A stretch of 64,000 nucleotides of DNA, from NCBI RefSeq assembly GCF_026213295.1, contig NC_079422.1:310001-374000 (forward strand), in the 5' to 3' direction. Within the stretch, counting starts at the first letter, position 1, and each line of letters begins with the position of its first letter. Source of the DNA: Gadus chalcogrammus. Taxonomy: Eukaryota; Chordata; Actinopteri; Gadiformes; Gadidae. Shown here piece by piece: positions 63,241 through 64,000 of this stretch. The notes beneath the pieces are model-generated. The model did not search any database, was not told where the DNA came from, and saw only the letters and a program-made list of their open reading frames with translations. A program made the translations under genes and the position numbers.

Positions 63241-63842
63241 GTGGCGTCCTACGTAGTGGTCTTCACGGACGCCTCATTGACGGGTTGGGGAGGAACGTGC
63301 CTCTCTCACTCGGTCGGGGACGAGTGGCGCACGCCCACTACAGCACACTTAAATGTGTTGGAGCTCGACGCTGTGAGGAAAATGCTGTTGCATTTCTTTC
63401 ACCTGGTGCGCGGCCGCTCCCCTGCTCTCCACCGAAAGGCGGTCGAGCTCTGGCTTTGGGCTCATCAGTATCTCCTCAGTCTGAGAGCCCTGCATATCGC
63501 GGGCGCTCAGAACTTTGGGGCGGACCTCATGTCTCGAGGCGGTCTCCGCCGAGACGAGTGGCGGTTACATCCCGACATTGTCGACTGATCTGGCAGAAGT
63601 TCGGGACAGCACAGGTGGACCTCTTCGCGTCCAGGGAGAACATGCACTGGAGGTGGTGGTTCTCCCTCAGCCCTCGGGATCTTCCCCCGTTGGGGGTAGA
63701 TGCGTTGGCACACACACCTTGGCCGCGGGCTCTCTTGTATGCGTTTCCCCCGCTCCAGCTGATCCTTCCTCTTCTGGAACGGGTCAGACAGGAGAGTCTG
63801 TCCCTGATATTAGTGGCCCCGGAGAACCGTTCAGCTCTGTGA
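63241..63842 (+). pseudogene. DIRS RNase H, copy 2, with active-site deletion
   Basis: In the neighbouring frame: VVFTDASLTGWGGTCL (first Asp) and LNVLELDAVRKMLLHFFHLV (Glu). Then LVRGR joins directly to SPALHRKAVEL, so the third-Asp motif present in copy 1 (VLIRTDSVSAAAYI) is deleted. Then LRALHIAGAQNFGADLMSRG. The remaining part reads QVDLFASRENMHWRWWFSLS, PLGVDALAHTPW and YAFPPLQLILPLLE. Confidence 0.8.
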
Positions 63843-64000
63843 TTTCCAGAGCTGGCCGCGCTCTTGCGGTCAGCGCCGTGGCCAGTACCGTTCAGGCCGG
63901 ATGCGCTCTCACAGGCCCACGGGACGGTGCACCACCCGCCCGATGTCTCGGGACGGCTGTTGGTTTGGCTCCTGAGAGGTTGATTCTGCAGGGCAAAGGT

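Larger units (their letters stand above)
60517..64000 (+). mobile_element. DIRS-type retrotransposon copy 2 (runs off window)
   Basis: Terminal repeat 60517-60715 matches the 35105-35248 end of copy 1 in inverse orientation, with an internal ~25-base duplication ('caaactatgcacctatcagc' twice). Gag, RT and RNase H follow in plus orientation. The recombinase lies beyond the window edge. Confidence 0.88.

Overview
The window reads as a stretch of a ray-finned fish (teleost) genome made almost entirely of transposable elements in layered, nested insertions. Evidence for a teleost: GT-AG introns, a tRNA-derived SINE, and a mix of hAT, Tc1, pogo-like, PIF/Harbinger, DIRS, Penelope-like, CR1/L2-type LINE, gypsy-like LTR and gamma-type endogenous retrovirus (ERV) elements. 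I found no convincing host gene.

Layout. 1-3150: short repeats (hAT ends, a SINE, a duplicated ~300 bp segment). 3160-9846: a decayed element with two convergent genes whose 3' ends overlap by 23 bp. One is an 11-exon THAP-type transposase-like gene (minus strand), the other a P2X7-ballast-like zinc domain gene (plus strand). A pogo-like element sits in intron 1 of the former. 10121-11145: a compound repeat with inverted outer arms and direct inner repeats. 12257-27145: a BED-finger hAT whose two ends are about 13 kb apart. Between them lie two Penelope-like elements (PLE1, 15028-25351; PLE2, 18221-24884, inside the tail of PLE1). Both carry an SGNH-hydrolase ORF ahead of a reverse transcriptase/GIY-YIG ORF, with telomere-like CCCTAA tracts. 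27777-30178: Tc1 and hAT fragments nested in one another. 30190-35248: a DIRS element (minus strand) carrying two hAT MITEs with perfect 8-bp target duplications.

35249-60516 looks like one old gypsy-like retroelement repeatedly invaded. A CR1/L2 LINE (about 35425-39188) and a PIF/Harbinger transposon (39347-58021) both lie inside its gag. The Harbinger contains an ERV (42272-52954) between its two genes and a hAT (53893-56314, itself containing another hAT) in its transposase intron. The Harbinger Myb-like gene is an intact three-exon CDS, while its transposase has frameshifts. The ERV has LTRs that look identical and long open gag and env frames, but lacks protease, RT, RNase H and the integrase core. 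60517-64000 is a second copy of the same DIRS family in the opposite orientation, running off the window.

The most interesting items are the Penelope elements with an SGNH ORF overlapping the RT frame, the convergent THAP/zinc-domain gene pair, and the young gag-env ERV with a 45-bp minisatellite open in all three frames of its sense strand. All similarity statements rest on motif recognition by eye; no database search was run.
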